Source: Actinomycetes bacterium
GTDB lineage: Bacteria > Actinomycetota > Acidimicrobiia > Acidimicrobiales > RAAP-2
Length of the DNA: 36,258 nucleotides
Assembly: GCA_021846325.1 (NCBI GenBank)
Contig: JAJZBX010000006.1
Location: forward strand, 77,841-114,098
Direction of reading: 5' to 3'
Positions 15,315 through 23,834 of this stretch are shown here, piece by piece. The first letter of the stretch is position 1; each line of letters opens with the position of its first letter. The position numbers were made by a program, and so were the translations under genes. The notes under the pieces were generated by a model. The model was not told the origin of the DNA and did not search any database. It worked only from the letters and a program-made list of their open reading frames with translations.

Positions 15315-16514
15315 GTGAAGAAAAACCTAGTGAAGTCCAGGGTCCTCACCGCAGGACTGTTGGTTACCGGTGTGCTGACCATCGCCGCGGGGGTCTCGGC
15401 GGGTGGCGTTGCGTCGGCGGCGAAGAAGCTCTCGCCGTATCTCGTTGGCGTACCGATGCCCATGACGGGTGCCGAAGCCGAGGCGGGTACGCAGATCTAC
15501 AACGCCGAGGCGATGGCGGCCCAGTTCCTCAACCATCACGGCGGTGTCCTCGGACATCAGATCAAGCTGCTCGAGCAAGACGACGCCTGTGATGCCGGTA
15601 CCGCCGTCAACGCAGCCAACCTGCTGGTGTCCAAGGGCGTGCAGGCCTACGTCGGCGGCTACTGCTCGGGAGCCACGCTCCCGGCCGAACCGATCATTGC
15701 GCGAGCGGGCATCCCGTACGTGATGCCGGCGGCGAACAGTCCTGAGCTGACGACCGGTGGGTACAAGAACGTGTTCTTGATCGACCCCTCGGGCTCCGGT
15801 GACGGAATCGAGGCCGCGGCCTTCTTCAAACAGCAGCACATCACCAAGGTCTTCGTCATCGACGACCAGTCGTCCTTCGGCGTCGCCATCGCCCAGTCGG
15901 CGGCCAGCGCGATCAAGAAGAACGGTGGCACGGTGGTGGCCGGCGGTATCCAGTCGATTCCGGCGACGAGCAATGACTTCTCGGCGGTGATCTCGCAGAT
16001 CAAGAGTGCGGGCGCCACGGGCATCTACTGGTCGGGCTACTTCTCCCAGGCCGCGCAGTTCGCGACCCAGCTGAACGCCGCGGGCGTCATCGGGCCCCAC
16101 GGCACGGCGAAGTTCGTCGTGGCCGACGGATCCGTGGACGCGACGTACATCACGGGAGCGGGCGCCGCGGCGAACGGCACCTACGCGACGATCGCGGCTC
16201 TCGCGTCCGGCGTGGGCAACGTGCTCGGTAGCAACGCCGACAAGGCGTTCAACCGCGCCTACGTCAAGCAGTTCCACGCGCAGCCCGGCCCGTACTCGGC
16301 CTTCGGCTACGACGCGATCATGGCCCTCGCACTGGCGGCCAAGCACGTCAAGTCGATTGTTCCCAAGCGAGTTATCGCCGGACTCCACGCGCTGCACTTC
16401 GTCGGACTCACCGGGAAGATCTCCTTCGCCGCTGACGGCAACCGCCTCGGTGCGGTGATGGACCTGCTCGAAGTGGTGAACGGCAAGTACACGCTCGCCC
16501 ACCCACAGCCGTAA
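15315..16514 (+). CDS. LIV-type ABC transporter substrate-binding protein
   Basis: A 399-residue periplasmic-binding-type protein of the LivJ/LivK (PBP1) family that captures amino acids or related compounds outside the cell. A basic start (MKKNLVKSR) and a hydrophobic core to about residue 28 form a signal peptide with a likely cleavage after ASA (33-35). There is no lipobox cysteine, which is unusual for an actinobacterial binding protein and would leave it unanchored. Family landmarks: VGVPMPMTGAEAEAG, VQAYVGGYCSGATLPAEPI, and PYSAFGYDAIMALALA near the C-terminus. The GTG start is preceded by AGGGGGAA (15305-15312). The open frame runs back to 15255, but that part is not signal-like. It is the first gene of the transporter operon. 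The adjacent catabolic genes suggest hydroxyproline or a derivative as ligand (inference). Confidence 0.88.
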   Translation: MKKNLVKSRVLTAGLLVTGVLTIAAGVSAGGVASAAKKLSPYLVGVPMPMTGAEAEAGTQIYNAEAMAAQFLNHHGGVLGHQIKLLEQDDACDAGTAVNAANLLVSKGVQAYVGGYCSGATLPAEPIIARAGIPYVMPAANSPELTTGGYKNVFLIDPSGSGDGIEAAAFFKQQHITKVFVIDDQSSFGVAIAQSAASAIKKNGGTVVAGGIQSIPATSNDFSAVISQIKSAGATGIYWSGYFSQAAQFATQLNAAGVIGPHGTAKFVVADGSVDATYITGAGAAANGTYATIAALASGVGNVLGSNADKAFNRAYVKQFHAQPGPYSAFGYDAIMALALAAKHVKSIVPKRVIAGLHALHFVGLTGKISFAADGNRLGAVMDLLEVVNGKYTLAHPQP

Positions 16515-16526
16515 CGGAAAGTTAGG

Positions 16527-16582
16527 TCTCGACGCGACCGTCCCCGGGGCTACCTCGGGGGCGGTCGCGTCGTAGGTCGAGA
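16527..16582 (+). terminator. Strong intercistronic hairpin after the binding-protein gene
   Basis: CGACGCGACCG (16530-16540) pairs perfectly with CGGTCGCGTCG (16562-16572), and the inner C/G runs (CCCC / GGGG) extend the stem. An alternative outer pairing, TCTCGAC (16527-16533) with GTCGAGA (16576-16582), is also possible. No T-run follows. Such a stem between a binding-protein gene and its permease genes usually causes partial termination or protects the upstream message, so that the binding protein is made in excess. Confidence 0.65.
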
Positions 16583-16624
16583 ACGCGGTGGTTTCGTCGG
16601 CCACTGTGACAACGGGAGGTTGGG

Positions 16625-17533
16625 GTGTCGCTGTTTCTAAACGAAATCGGCAACGGCATCTTCCTGGGCGCTTTTTTCGGTCTCGTGGCGCTCGGCTACA
16701 GCATGGTCTACGGAATCCTGCGCCTGATTAATTTCGCCCACGGCGACTTTTACATGGTGGCCGCGTTCGTGAGCTACACCATTCTCGGCGCGGTCATCGT
16801 CGGCAACAGCCACGCGCAGTGGTGGACCGTCGCGTGGGTCGGACTGGTGGTCATGATCATCACCGGCGGGTTGGCGATGCTCGCCAACCAGTTGATCTAC
16901 CGACCGATGCGTCGCGCGGCGATTCTGAGTCTGATGATCGCCGCCATCGGTCTCTCCCAGGTGCTCGAGAATGGCGTCCTGGTCGCGCCCCAGTGGGGCG
17001 CCACCTACTTGGTCTATCCGGTCACCACGCCACCGAGCGGCTTCAACCTCGGGTCGAACCACTACACGTGGGGCCAGCTCATCATCGTGCTCATCTCGGG
17101 TCTCCTCGCGCTCGGCGTCTACTTTTTGGTCGGTCGAACGCTGCTCGGCAAGGCCATGCGCGCGGTTTCCGAAGACCGGATCGCGGCCGTGCTGATGGGC
17201 ATCAACGTGGACCTGGTGATCGCCATCGTCTTTTTCATCGGCGGTGCCCTCGCCGGTGCGGCGGCGGTTATGACGGGGGTCTACTACGGACAGATCAACT
17301 ACCTCATGGGCTTCACCGTCGGCCTGGAAGCCTTCACGGCGGCCGTGCTCGGCGGCATCGGCAATATCGGTGGCGCCGTCGTCGGCGGCCTGATTTTGGG
17401 CATCGTGCAGTCAATTGGCACCGGCATCTTCGGGGCCGAGTGGGCAATCGTGGTCGCCTTCGGGGCGCTGGTGTTAATGCTCTGGTTTCGCCCGACCGGC
17501 CTGCTGGGCGAGCGCGTCGCGCGGAGAATGTGA
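16625..17533 (+). CDS. livH: LivH-type ABC transporter permease
   Basis: A 302-residue inner-membrane permease of the LivH branch, with about eight hydrophobic helices. Landmarks are the N-terminal segment GLVALGYSMVYGILRLINFAHGD (about 20-42), the cytoplasmic coupling region GRTLLGKAMRAVSEDRIAAVLMGINVD (about 175-201), and GLEAFTAAVLGGIGNIGGAVVGG near 235-257. The GTG start has GGGAGG at 16615-16620, 4-5 bases upstream. It pairs with the LivM-type permease 6 bases downstream. The substrate is inferred from context (hydroxyproline or proline derivatives), not from sequence. The symbol names the family position only. Confidence 0.9.
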   Translation: MSLFLNEIGNGIFLGAFFGLVALGYSMVYGILRLINFAHGDFYMVAAFVSYTILGAVIVGNSHAQWWTVAWVGLVVMIITGGLAMLANQLIYRPMRRAAILSLMIAAIGLSQVLENGVLVAPQWGATYLVYPVTTPPSGFNLGSNHYTWGQLIIVLISGLLALGVYFLVGRTLLGKAMRAVSEDRIAAVLMGINVDLVIAIVFFIGGALAGAAAVMTGVYYGQINYLMGFTVGLEAFTAAVLGGIGNIGGAVVGGLILGIVQSIGTGIFGAEWAIVVAFGALVLMLWFRPTGLLGERVARRM

Positions 17534-17539
17534 TTGCCG

Positions 17540-18604
17540 ATGTCGAATGAGGAAGTGGGACGTCGGGCGACCCGCGCACGTGGGCCCAGGGTCGCGCGCG
17601 GCGTCGGCGTGCTCGCCGCCACGGTGGCGGCCGCTCTCGTACCCCAACTGACCCACAACCAGTACTACCTCGGCGTGGCGTTCCAGGCTGAGATGCTGAT
17701 GTGCCTCGCTCTCGGACTCAACATCGTCGTGGGGTACGCCGGCATGCTCGACCTCGGGTTCGCGGCGTTCTTCGCCATCGGGGCGTACACGACCGGCATC
17801 TTGTCAACGAAAGAACACTGGTCCATTGTCGCCTCGATCGCCCCCGGGGTGGCGGTCGCGGTGGTGTGCGCGCTGATCATCGGCTTCCCCACGCTGCGTC
17901 TGCGCAGTGACTACCTCGCGGTCGTCACGCTCGGCTTTGGCGAGATTATTCAGACCATCGCCATCAACCTGAACCAGACTGGTGGACCGACCGGCATCTA
18001 CGCGATACCGGCCCTCACCATCGGCAGCGTGGTGGTCGCGTCGAACACGGGCTACTACTACGTGTTCTTGGTGCTGGTCATCGTGTTTGCGCTCTTCTCA
18101 ACGCGTCTTCGCCACTCGAGGCTCGGGCGCGCGTGGCTGTGCATTCGAGAAGACGAGGATGCGGCCAAAGCAATGGGCATCAACACGAGCCACTACAAGC
18201 TCTACGCCTACATGTTTGGCGCGGTGCTCGGCTCGATCACCGGCTCGGTCTACGCCCCAGCCCTGACGGCGATCTCGCCGGCGAGCTTCGGCTTCAGTGA
18301 GTCACTGCTGATCGTCATGGCCGTAGCCATCGGCGGACTCGGCAGCATCTGGGGCGTGATGTTCGGTGCGGCCGTGGTGGAGATCTTTCCCGAGGTGTTC
18401 CGTCAATTCGCCCAGGCCCGCTTGCTGGTCTTTGGCGTGCTGCTGGTCGTCTTGATGGTTGTTCGCCCGCGTGGCCTCTTCCCCGAGCGCGCCTTCCAGG
18501 GCGTCGGTGCGCGAATTCGGGCCACGCTGGCACGCGTCAAAGGTCAGCCAACGGTACCGAGGCTGGACGCGGTCGCCTCGTTACAACCGACGGACGAGTC
18601 ATGA
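17540..18604 (+). CDS. livM: LivM-type ABC transporter permease
   Basis: A 354-residue permease of the LivM branch. A basic N-terminal tail is followed by about nine to ten membrane helices. Landmarks: LGLNIVVGYAGMLDLGFAAFFAIGAYT (about 55-81), PTLRLRSDYLAVVTLGFGEI (about 114-133), the coupling loop SRLGRAWLCIREDEDAAKAMGINTSHYKL, and ESLLIVMAVAIGGLGSIWG. ATG 17540 is preferred; a TTG two codons upstream (17534) directly follows the livH stop. The stop overlaps the start of the next ATPase gene (ATGA), so translation is coupled. Confidence 0.9.
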   Translation: MSNEEVGRRATRARGPRVARGVGVLAATVAAALVPQLTHNQYYLGVAFQAEMLMCLALGLNIVVGYAGMLDLGFAAFFAIGAYTTGILSTKEHWSIVASIAPGVAVAVVCALIIGFPTLRLRSDYLAVVTLGFGEIIQTIAINLNQTGGPTGIYAIPALTIGSVVVASNTGYYYVFLVLVIVFALFSTRLRHSRLGRAWLCIREDEDAAKAMGINTSHYKLYAYMFGAVLGSITGSVYAPALTAISPASFGFSESLLIVMAVAIGGLGSIWGVMFGAAVVEIFPEVFRQFAQARLLVFGVLLVVLMVVRPRGLFPERAFQGVGARIRATLARVKGQPTVPRLDAVASLQPTDES

Positions 18605-19368
18605 CCGCGGTCTTGGAGACTCAAAACCTGTCGCTCCAGTTCGGTGGGGTGAACGCGCTCAGCGACCTGTCGGTCCCCATTGAGCGAGGGGCCCTGCACG
18701 CGATCATCGGACCAAACGGGGCGGGCAAGACGTCATTCTTCAACTGCCTCACGGGCTACTACCGACCCACGAGCGGGGTCGTGCGGTTCGAGGGCACCGA
18801 AATCACCGGCCTGAATGCGGCGAAAGTGGCGGCGCTCGGTATTCGACGCACGTTCCAGAACATTCGGGTCTTCCCCAAGATGTCGGTGCTCGAGAACGTG
18901 CTGGCCGGGGGCCACCTGCGCGCCACCTCGAACCTCTTCGCCATCACCTTCGCCGGGCCGCGATTTCGCCACACCGAGCGCCAGCTGCGTGATGAGGCGT
19001 TGGCCAGCCTCGAGTTCGTCGGGCTGGTCGAGCAGGCGAACAACCTCGCGGGCGACCTACCGTACGGCATGCGAAAGCGCATGGAACTCGCGCGCGTACT
19101 GATCGCCCAACCCGTCGTCGTGCTCTTAGATGAACCCGCTGCCGGCGTGAGTTCCGTCGAGCGCGCCGAGCTGTCCAGCGTCATCCGACGCGTGCACGAA
19201 TTGGGCACCTGCGTCGTGATGATCGAGCACGACGTCGACCTGGTGATGGAGATCGCGAGCGAGGTGACCGTCTTGGACAACGGGCGCGTCATCGCGTCGG
19301 GGCGGCCCCAGGACGTGCGCACGAACCCCGACGTCATTCGCGCCTACATGGGAAGACAGCGACAGTGA
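18601..19368 (+). CDS. livG: LivG-type ABC transporter ATPase
   Basis: A 255-residue ATP-binding subunit. Walker A is GPNGAGKTS near 38-46, the Q-loop region RRTFQNIRVFPKMSVLENV is typical of LivG, the Walker B is VVLLDEPAAGVS, and the switch histidine is in VVMIEHDVDLVM. The signature loop reads LPYGMRKRMELAR; LivG proteins normally have a non-LSGGQ signature here, so this is ordinary. It energises the two permeases together with the next gene. It overlaps livM by ATGA at its start and the next ATPase gene by GTGA at its end. Confidence 0.92.
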   Translation: MTAVLETQNLSLQFGGVNALSDLSVPIERGALHAIIGPNGAGKTSFFNCLTGYYRPTSGVVRFEGTEITGLNAAKVAALGIRRTFQNIRVFPKMSVLENVLAGGHLRATSNLFAITFAGPRFRHTERQLRDEALASLEFVGLVEQANNLAGDLPYGMRKRMELARVLIAQPVVVLLDEPAAGVSSVERAELSSVIRRVHELGTCVVMIEHDVDLVMEIASEVTVLDNGRVIASGRPQDVRTNPDVIRAYMGRQRQ

Positions 19369-20096
19369 AGGCGCTCGAGCTCAACGACGTCAGTGTCTTT
19401 TACGGGGCGGTGCGGGGGGTCGAAGGCGTTTCGCTGTACGTCGACGAGGGCGAGATCGTGGCGTTGCTCGGCGCCAACGGCGCCGGCAAGAGCACGGTGT
19501 TAAAGGCGGTGTCCGGCCTGATCCACCCGCGCCACGGCACGATCTCGTTCTTCGGCGAGCCCTTCGCCAAACTCTCCGCCCATCGCCGGGTCATCGGCGG
19601 CCTGGTGCACGTTCCCGAGGGCCGTCGCATCTTTACCACGCTCACCATCGGGGAGAACCTCGAGCTCGGGGCGTACGGCACCCAGCGCAGCCGAACGGAG
19701 CGAGCCCAGCGTCTAGGCGAGGTGCTCGCGCTGTTCCCCCTCCTCGAGCAGCACTTCGAACGCCTGGCCGGGACGCTGTCGGGCGGCGAGCAACAGGTGC
19801 TCGCCATTGCACGGGCGATGATGTCCAATCCGCGCGTGCTCATGATCGACGAGCCCTCACTCGGCCTCGATCCCCAGAAGGTCGATATCGTCTACGACAT
19901 GCTCGAAGAGGTAGCGGCGCTCGGTACGACGGTGCTGCTCGTCGAGCAGAACGTAGCCCTCGCCCTCGAGATCGCGTCGCGCGCCTACGTGCTCCAGCAG
20001 GGCAGCGTCGTGCTGTCGGGGCGCTCCGCGTCGTTGGCGCAGGATTCGCGGCTGTCGGACGCGTACCTCGGTAAGGCGACCCATGACCATGGCTGA
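19365..20096 (+). CDS. livF: LivF-type ABC transporter ATPase
   Basis: A 243-residue ATP-binding subunit with Walker A GANGAGKST (about 36-44), the LivF-typical segment GLVHVPEGRRIFTTLTIGEN, the full signature LSGGEQQVLAIARAM and Walker B VLMIDEPSLGLDP. It starts at a GTG overlapping the livG stop (GTGA). It closes the transporter operon. The GntR regulator begins about 60 bases downstream on the same strand, so the two may be cotranscribed. Confidence 0.92.
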   Translation: MKALELNDVSVFYGAVRGVEGVSLYVDEGEIVALLGANGAGKSTVLKAVSGLIHPRHGTISFFGEPFAKLSAHRRVIGGLVHVPEGRRIFTTLTIGENLELGAYGTQRSRTERAQRLGEVLALFPLLEQHFERLAGTLSGGEQQVLAIARAMMSNPRVLMIDEPSLGLDPQKVDIVYDMLEEVAALGTTVLLVEQNVALALEIASRAYVLQQGSVVLSGRSASLAQDSRLSDAYLGKATHDHG

Positions 20097-20156
20097 TGTC
20101 CGGGGCTACGTCGCGCCAGCGTTCTCGTCGTGTTCGCGAGGGGGGGGAGCGTGAGC

Positions 20157-20846
20157 ATGGCCAAGCGGGGATCGTCCATTCGAGAGATTCGTGCCGAGGA
20201 GAATCTGCGCTCTAAGGTCGAAGGCTCACTCGCCGCCGCCATCATCTCGGGTGAGCTCGAGCAGGGTGAGCTCGTGACCGTGCCGGCGCTCGCGGTCAAG
20301 TTCGCCGTTTCGGCGACACCGGTGCGCGAGGCGATGCTGGACTTGGAGAAGCGCGGGTTCGTCGAGCCCGTGAAGAACAAGGGTTTTCGCGTCACGACGG
20401 TGAGCGAGCAGGACCTCCTCGAGATCGTCCAGATTCGAACCTGGCTTGAGGCGCCGGCGATGCGAATCGTGGCCGATCGCCTCCGTGGGGCGCCAACGGA
20501 CCACTTCGAGGCACTCGCTGATCGAATCGTGGCGACCGCGGAGCACGTCGACTTCAAGGGCTATCTCGCGGCTGATACCTCGTTTCACCTGGCCCTGCTC
20601 GCACTGACTGGCAACCGTCGCCTCGTGGAGACCGACGCGGAGCTGCGACGACAGACCCGGATGGTCGGACTGGTCGGACTGCGCAACTCCGACGAGCTTC
20701 GACGTTCCGCTCAGGAGCACCATGATTTACTAGCGCTGCTCAGCGCGGGCGACGGTGGCGGGGCTGAGAGGCTCATGGTTCACCACATCCGACACGCCCG
20801 TGGCTGGTGGGCCGGTCGCATCGAATCGGACGATGGCGTCGACTAG
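20157..20846 (+). CDS. GntR-family regulator, FCD (FadR) subfamily
   Basis: A 229-residue repressor-type regulator. The winged helix-turn-helix spans about residues 20-77 (VTVPALAVKFAVSATPVREAMLDLEKRGFVEP), and the C-terminal FCD all-helical ligand domain about 85-220. FCD metal-site candidates are seen: the Asp and His in AADTSFHLALLAL, and histidines in QEHHDLL and MVHHIRHARGWW. ATG 20157 is chosen because the run GGGGGGGAG ends 7 bases before it; GTG 20151 lies too close to that site. It sits between the transporter and the catabolic operon, and a perfect GntR-like palindrome lies 30 bases after its stop. It probably represses the hydroxyproline genes until substrate or an intermediate binds (inference). 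Confidence 0.88.
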   Translation: MAKRGSSIREIRAEENLRSKVEGSLAAAIISGELEQGELVTVPALAVKFAVSATPVREAMLDLEKRGFVEPVKNKGFRVTTVSEQDLLEIVQIRTWLEAPAMRIVADRLRGAPTDHFEALADRIVATAEHVDFKGYLAADTSFHLALLALTGNRRLVETDAELRRQTRMVGLVGLRNSDELRRSAQEHHDLLALLSAGDGGGAERLMVHHIRHARGWWAGRIESDDGVD

Positions 20847-20876
20847 GCACGACGCGACGGTGATCAAGAGCCAGTC

Positions 20877-20893
20877 TAACATGTAACATGTTA
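20877..20893. promoter_or_regulatory. Palindromic operator, probable GntR binding site
   Basis: TAACATG-TAA-CATGTTA is a perfect 7-bp inverted repeat with a 3-base spacer. Its centre, TGTAACA, fits the GntR consensus GT-N-AC. It lies immediately before a possible -10 (TATAGA, 20892-20897) and the ribosome site GAGGAGG of the dehydrogenase gene, so a bound regulator would block the catabolic operon promoter. Confidence 0.7.
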
Positions 20894-20913
20894 TAGATGA
20901 GGAGGCATTGCGC

Positions 20914-22077
20914 ATGAAGGTCCTGATAATCGGGGCTGGAATTATCGGTGCCGCGTGTGCTCGAACGATGTCGCGTCGCGGCATCGACGTGACGATACTT
21001 GAGCGGGGGTCGGCCGTCGGCGCCACGTCGTCGGCCGGTGAGGGAAATCTGCTCCTGAGTGACAAGGCACCGGGTCCCGAGCTGGCGCTGGCGACCTACT
21101 CGCTCGATCTGTGGCGGCGACTTCCCGCGGCGCTCGCCGACGAGATCGGCAACTTCACCTCCATTGAGTTTGAAGCCAAGGGCGGGTTGGTTGTGGCGAC
21201 CAGTGCCGAGGAGTCCGCGGGACTGGCCCAACTGGCCGAAGCGCAGCGTGGGGCCGGTGTCGAGGCGCGGCTGTTGAGCGTGGACGAAACCCTCGAGCTC
21301 GAGCCTGACGTGACGCCGTCGATGATCGCGGCGGTCCACTATCCCCAAGACGCCCAGGTTCAACCGACGATAGCGACGGAGGCGCTGCTCGCGTCGGCGC
21401 GCGCCGCGGGCGCGCGGGTACTCGTGGATACGCTCGTGACGGGTTCGCGTCGCGATGCGTCGGGACGTGTCGTTGGCCTGACAACCAACCGCGGCGACTT
21501 CGACGCCGATCACGTGGTGGTGGCGGCGGGTCCGTGGTCGGGGGAGGTGGCGACCCGTCTTGGTGGCACGCTCGACGTTGGTCCGCGAAAGGGCTGGTTG
21601 CTCGTCACGACGCCGATGGCGCACCGCATCGCCCACAAGGTCTACGACGCGAACTACGTCGGGGCCGTGCAGTCCGACGGCGGCGAGCGCCAGTTCGCCA
21701 CCGTCCTTGAGTCGACCGCGGCGGGAACGGTGCTCATTGGCTCCTCGCGCGAGAACGTGGGCTTTGACGCCGACGCTGATGTCGCGGCGTGGGGGGCGAT
21801 TGCGGCGAGGGCCGTGCGCCTAATGCCGGCGCTGCGTGACGCGGCCATCATGCGCGCCTACTGCGGGTTTCGTCCGTTCTCGCGCGACCACCTCCCGGTC
21901 ATCGGTGCGGACCGTGACGTGGCGGGCCTGTGGTACGCGGCGGGCCACGAAGGGGCGGGGATCGGACTCGCGCCGGGAACGGCCGAACTGCTGACCGCGC
22001 TGCTGCTCGGCGCGCCGACCGACATTCCGGCCGAGCCATTCTCGAGTCTTCGTCCGTCGCTCGCCAGGGCGGCCTAA
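20914..22077 (+). CDS. FAD-dependent D-amino-acid (D-hydroxyproline) dehydrogenase, DadA/GlyOx family
   Basis: A 387-residue flavoprotein of the DAO family. The FAD-binding Rossmann fold opens at residue 3 (VLIIGAGIIGAACARTMSRRG, GxGxxG at 7-12). The C-terminal FAD segment is LWYAAGHEGAGIGLAPGTAELL. In context it should oxidise cis-4-hydroxy-D-proline to the cyclic imine 1-pyrroline-4-hydroxy-2-carboxylate. The next two genes supply a [2Fe-2S] subunit and a second flavoprotein, as in the hetero-oligomeric D-hydroxyproline dehydrogenases known from pseudomonads. ATG 20914 is chosen because GAGGAGG lies about 9 bases upstream. TTG 20908 would be too close to that site. It is the first gene of the catabolic operon behind the palindromic operator. 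Confidence 0.85.
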   Translation: MKVLIIGAGIIGAACARTMSRRGIDVTILERGSAVGATSSAGEGNLLLSDKAPGPELALATYSLDLWRRLPAALADEIGNFTSIEFEAKGGLVVATSAEESAGLAQLAEAQRGAGVEARLLSVDETLELEPDVTPSMIAAVHYPQDAQVQPTIATEALLASARAAGARVLVDTLVTGSRRDASGRVVGLTTNRGDFDADHVVVAAGPWSGEVATRLGGTLDVGPRKGWLLVTTPMAHRIAHKVYDANYVGAVQSDGGERQFATVLESTAAGTVLIGSSRENVGFDADADVAAWGAIAARAVRLMPALRDAAIMRAYCGFRPFSRDHLPVIGADRDVAGLWYAAGHEGAGIGLAPGTAELLTALLLGAPTDIPAEPFSSLRPSLARAA

Positions 22078-22401
22078 GTGGTGACGCGCCTGGTGCCGCC
22101 GGCATCGGACCCGGTCGAACCCGGTGCCTTCACCCCGATCACGATCACCGTGAACGGTGAGTCCGTGTCGGGCGTGCTCGGCCAGACGCTGGCCGGCGTC
22201 ATGCTCGGCGCCAACGTCCTCGCGTGGCGCACGACGAGGCGCCAGGGACGCCCGCGTGGTGCCTTTTGCGGGATCGGCGTCTGCTTCGACTGCCTGGTCG
22301 AGGTCAACGGACAGCGCGACGTCCGAGCGTGCCAGCGCCGGGCCGCGTCGGGCGACGTCGTGGTCTCCCAGGGTGCACCGCCGCCGCGGGAGGACCGGTG
22401 A
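22078..22401 (+). CDS. (2Fe-2S)-binding subunit of D-hydroxyproline dehydrogenase
   Basis: A 107-residue ferredoxin-like protein. The cluster motif CGIGVCFDC is followed at a distance by a fourth cysteine in DVRACQRR, matching the small [2Fe-2S] subunit (HcnA/SoxD-like fold) of hetero-oligomeric amine and D-hydroxyproline dehydrogenases. It would pass electrons between the two flavoproteins encoded on either side. It starts at the GTG directly after the dehydrogenase stop (a second GTG follows) and ends overlapping the next gene by GTGA, so the three subunits are tightly coupled. Confidence 0.85.
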   Translation: MVTRLVPPASDPVEPGAFTPITITVNGESVSGVLGQTLAGVMLGANVLAWRTTRRQGRPRGAFCGIGVCFDCLVEVNGQRDVRACQRRAASGDVVVSQGAPPPREDR

Positions 22402-23813
22402 CGCCCGACGTACTTGTGATTGGGGCCGGTCCGGCGGGTCTGGCGGCTGCCCGGGCCGCGAGCCGCGTCGGCGCGACGGTCGCGCTACTGGACGCGTCGG
22501 ACTACGTGGGGGGCCAGTACTGGCGTCATCTGCCGGCGTCGCGAGCCGCGCTCGACCAGTCGGTGCTGCATCACGACTGGTCGAGTTTTCTTGCGCTGCG
22601 CGACGAGATTGAGGGCGACCCCCGCTGTGACGTCGTGACCAGTGCCCACGTCGTCGCGATCGATGGTGACGGGGTGCACGTGTTGATCGGTGCCAGCGAC
22701 GGGCGAGATCGCGAGCGGCGCGTCTACCGGGCCGCCGCCGTGGTGCTGGCGACCGGGGCATTCGACCGCGCCTTGCCGGTGCCGGGCTGGGACCTGCCGG
22801 GCGTCTTCACGGCGGGTGGCGCCCAAGCACTAGCCAAGGGTGAGCGCGTGGCGGTCGGCGAGCGTGTCGTGGTCGCGGGGACGGGACCGTTCTTGTTACC
22901 CGTAGCCGCATCGTTGGGCCAGGCGGGCAGTCGAGTGGTCGGGGTCTTTGAAGCGAGTCCGGCGTCACGCTTGCTTCGCCACTGGCTGGCCCGGCCCTGG
23001 GAGTTCGGCGCCACGCCGGACAAGGTGGGCGAACTGGCGCGCTACGCGTGGGGTCAGCTGCGCGAGCGCGTGCCGTATCACGTGGGTCAGGCCGTGACGG
23101 CGATTCATGGCGACGACCACGTGACGTCGGTGACGGTCTCTACGCTGGACTCGTCGTGGCGGCCCCTGGCCCGCGGCTCGCGCACGATCGAGGTCGACGC
23201 CGTGTGCCTCGGGCACGGATTCACGCCCCGACTGGAGTTGGCGATCGCCGCCGGCAGTCGACTAAGCGCGCAACGCTTCGTCGAGGTTGACGCCGACCAG
23301 CGCACCTCGGCCACCCCCTACTTTGCCGCCGGCGAGATCACTGGCATCGGCGGCGTGGACCTGGCCCTCGCCGAAGGGGCGATTGCTGGTCACGTGGCCG
23401 CGCGGGGTCGCGCCGATGACCTCGAGTTGCGCCACGCGCGCCACGCGCGCCACGCGTTGGTTCGTTTCGCCACACGCATCGACGCTGCCCACGCCATTGG
23501 TTCGAACTGGTCGACGTGGCTCACCCCGGCGACCATCGTGTGTCGCTGCGAAGACGTGACGTTCGGCGACCTGCTCAGGGTTTCGCGCCAGTCGCGCGCC
23601 ACCGGACTACGCTCGCTCAAATTGCTGTCGCGCGCCGGGCTCGGCCCGTGCCAAGGCCGCGTGTGCGGGCGAAGCGTCGAGGCGCTGCTCGAGGTTCGAG
23701 CGCCCGGGGGCCACCTCACGGGCGGCTCGACGATGGACCGGCGTCCGATTTCGACGCCGGTGCGACTCGGTGAGTTGGCGACCTGGACCACGCCGGAAGT
23801 GCGAAAGCCGTAG
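22398..23813 (+). CDS. NAD(P)/FAD oxidoreductase subunit with C-terminal BFD-type [2Fe-2S] domain
   Basis: A 471-residue flavoprotein. The N-terminal FAD Rossmann motif is DVLVIGAGPAGLAAA (4-18). The second dinucleotide motif VVVAGTGPFLLPVAASLGQAG is near 155-175, and the FAD tail is PYFAAGEITGIGGVDLALAEG. The C-terminus has a BFD-like four-cysteine cluster (CRCEDV ... GPCQGRVCG, about 377-418). This arrangement matches the large subunit of octopine/opine-type and D-hydroxyproline dehydrogenases (HcnB/OoxA-like). Start GTG 22398 overlaps the stop of the ferredoxin-like gene. The open frame upstream is a shadow of that gene. A 9-bp tandem repeat (about 23430-23457) encodes HARHARHA. Confidence 0.85.
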   Translation: MTPDVLVIGAGPAGLAAARAASRVGATVALLDASDYVGGQYWRHLPASRAALDQSVLHHDWSSFLALRDEIEGDPRCDVVTSAHVVAIDGDGVHVLIGASDGRDRERRVYRAAAVVLATGAFDRALPVPGWDLPGVFTAGGAQALAKGERVAVGERVVVAGTGPFLLPVAASLGQAGSRVVGVFEASPASRLLRHWLARPWEFGATPDKVGELARYAWGQLRERVPYHVGQAVTAIHGDDHVTSVTVSTLDSSWRPLARGSRTIEVDAVCLGHGFTPRLELAIAAGSRLSAQRFVEVDADQRTSATPYFAAGEITGIGGVDLALAEGAIAGHVAARGRADDLELRHARHARHALVRFATRIDAAHAIGSNWSTWLTPATIVCRCEDVTFGDLLRVSRQSRATGLRSLKLLSRAGLGPCQGRVCGRSVEALLEVRAPGGHLTGGSTMDRRPISTPVRLGELATWTTPEVRKP

Positions 23814-23834
23814 AACGATGATGAAGGGATCGAC

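Noticed and set aside
22224..22397. Upstream part of the large flavoprotein frame
   Set aside because: Shadow of the ferredoxin-like gene. The FAD motif begins right after GTG 22398.
23430..23457. 9-bp tandem repeat encoding HARHARHA
   Set aside because: A short in-frame repeat in a GC-rich coding region, probably slippage; no sign of a functional element.
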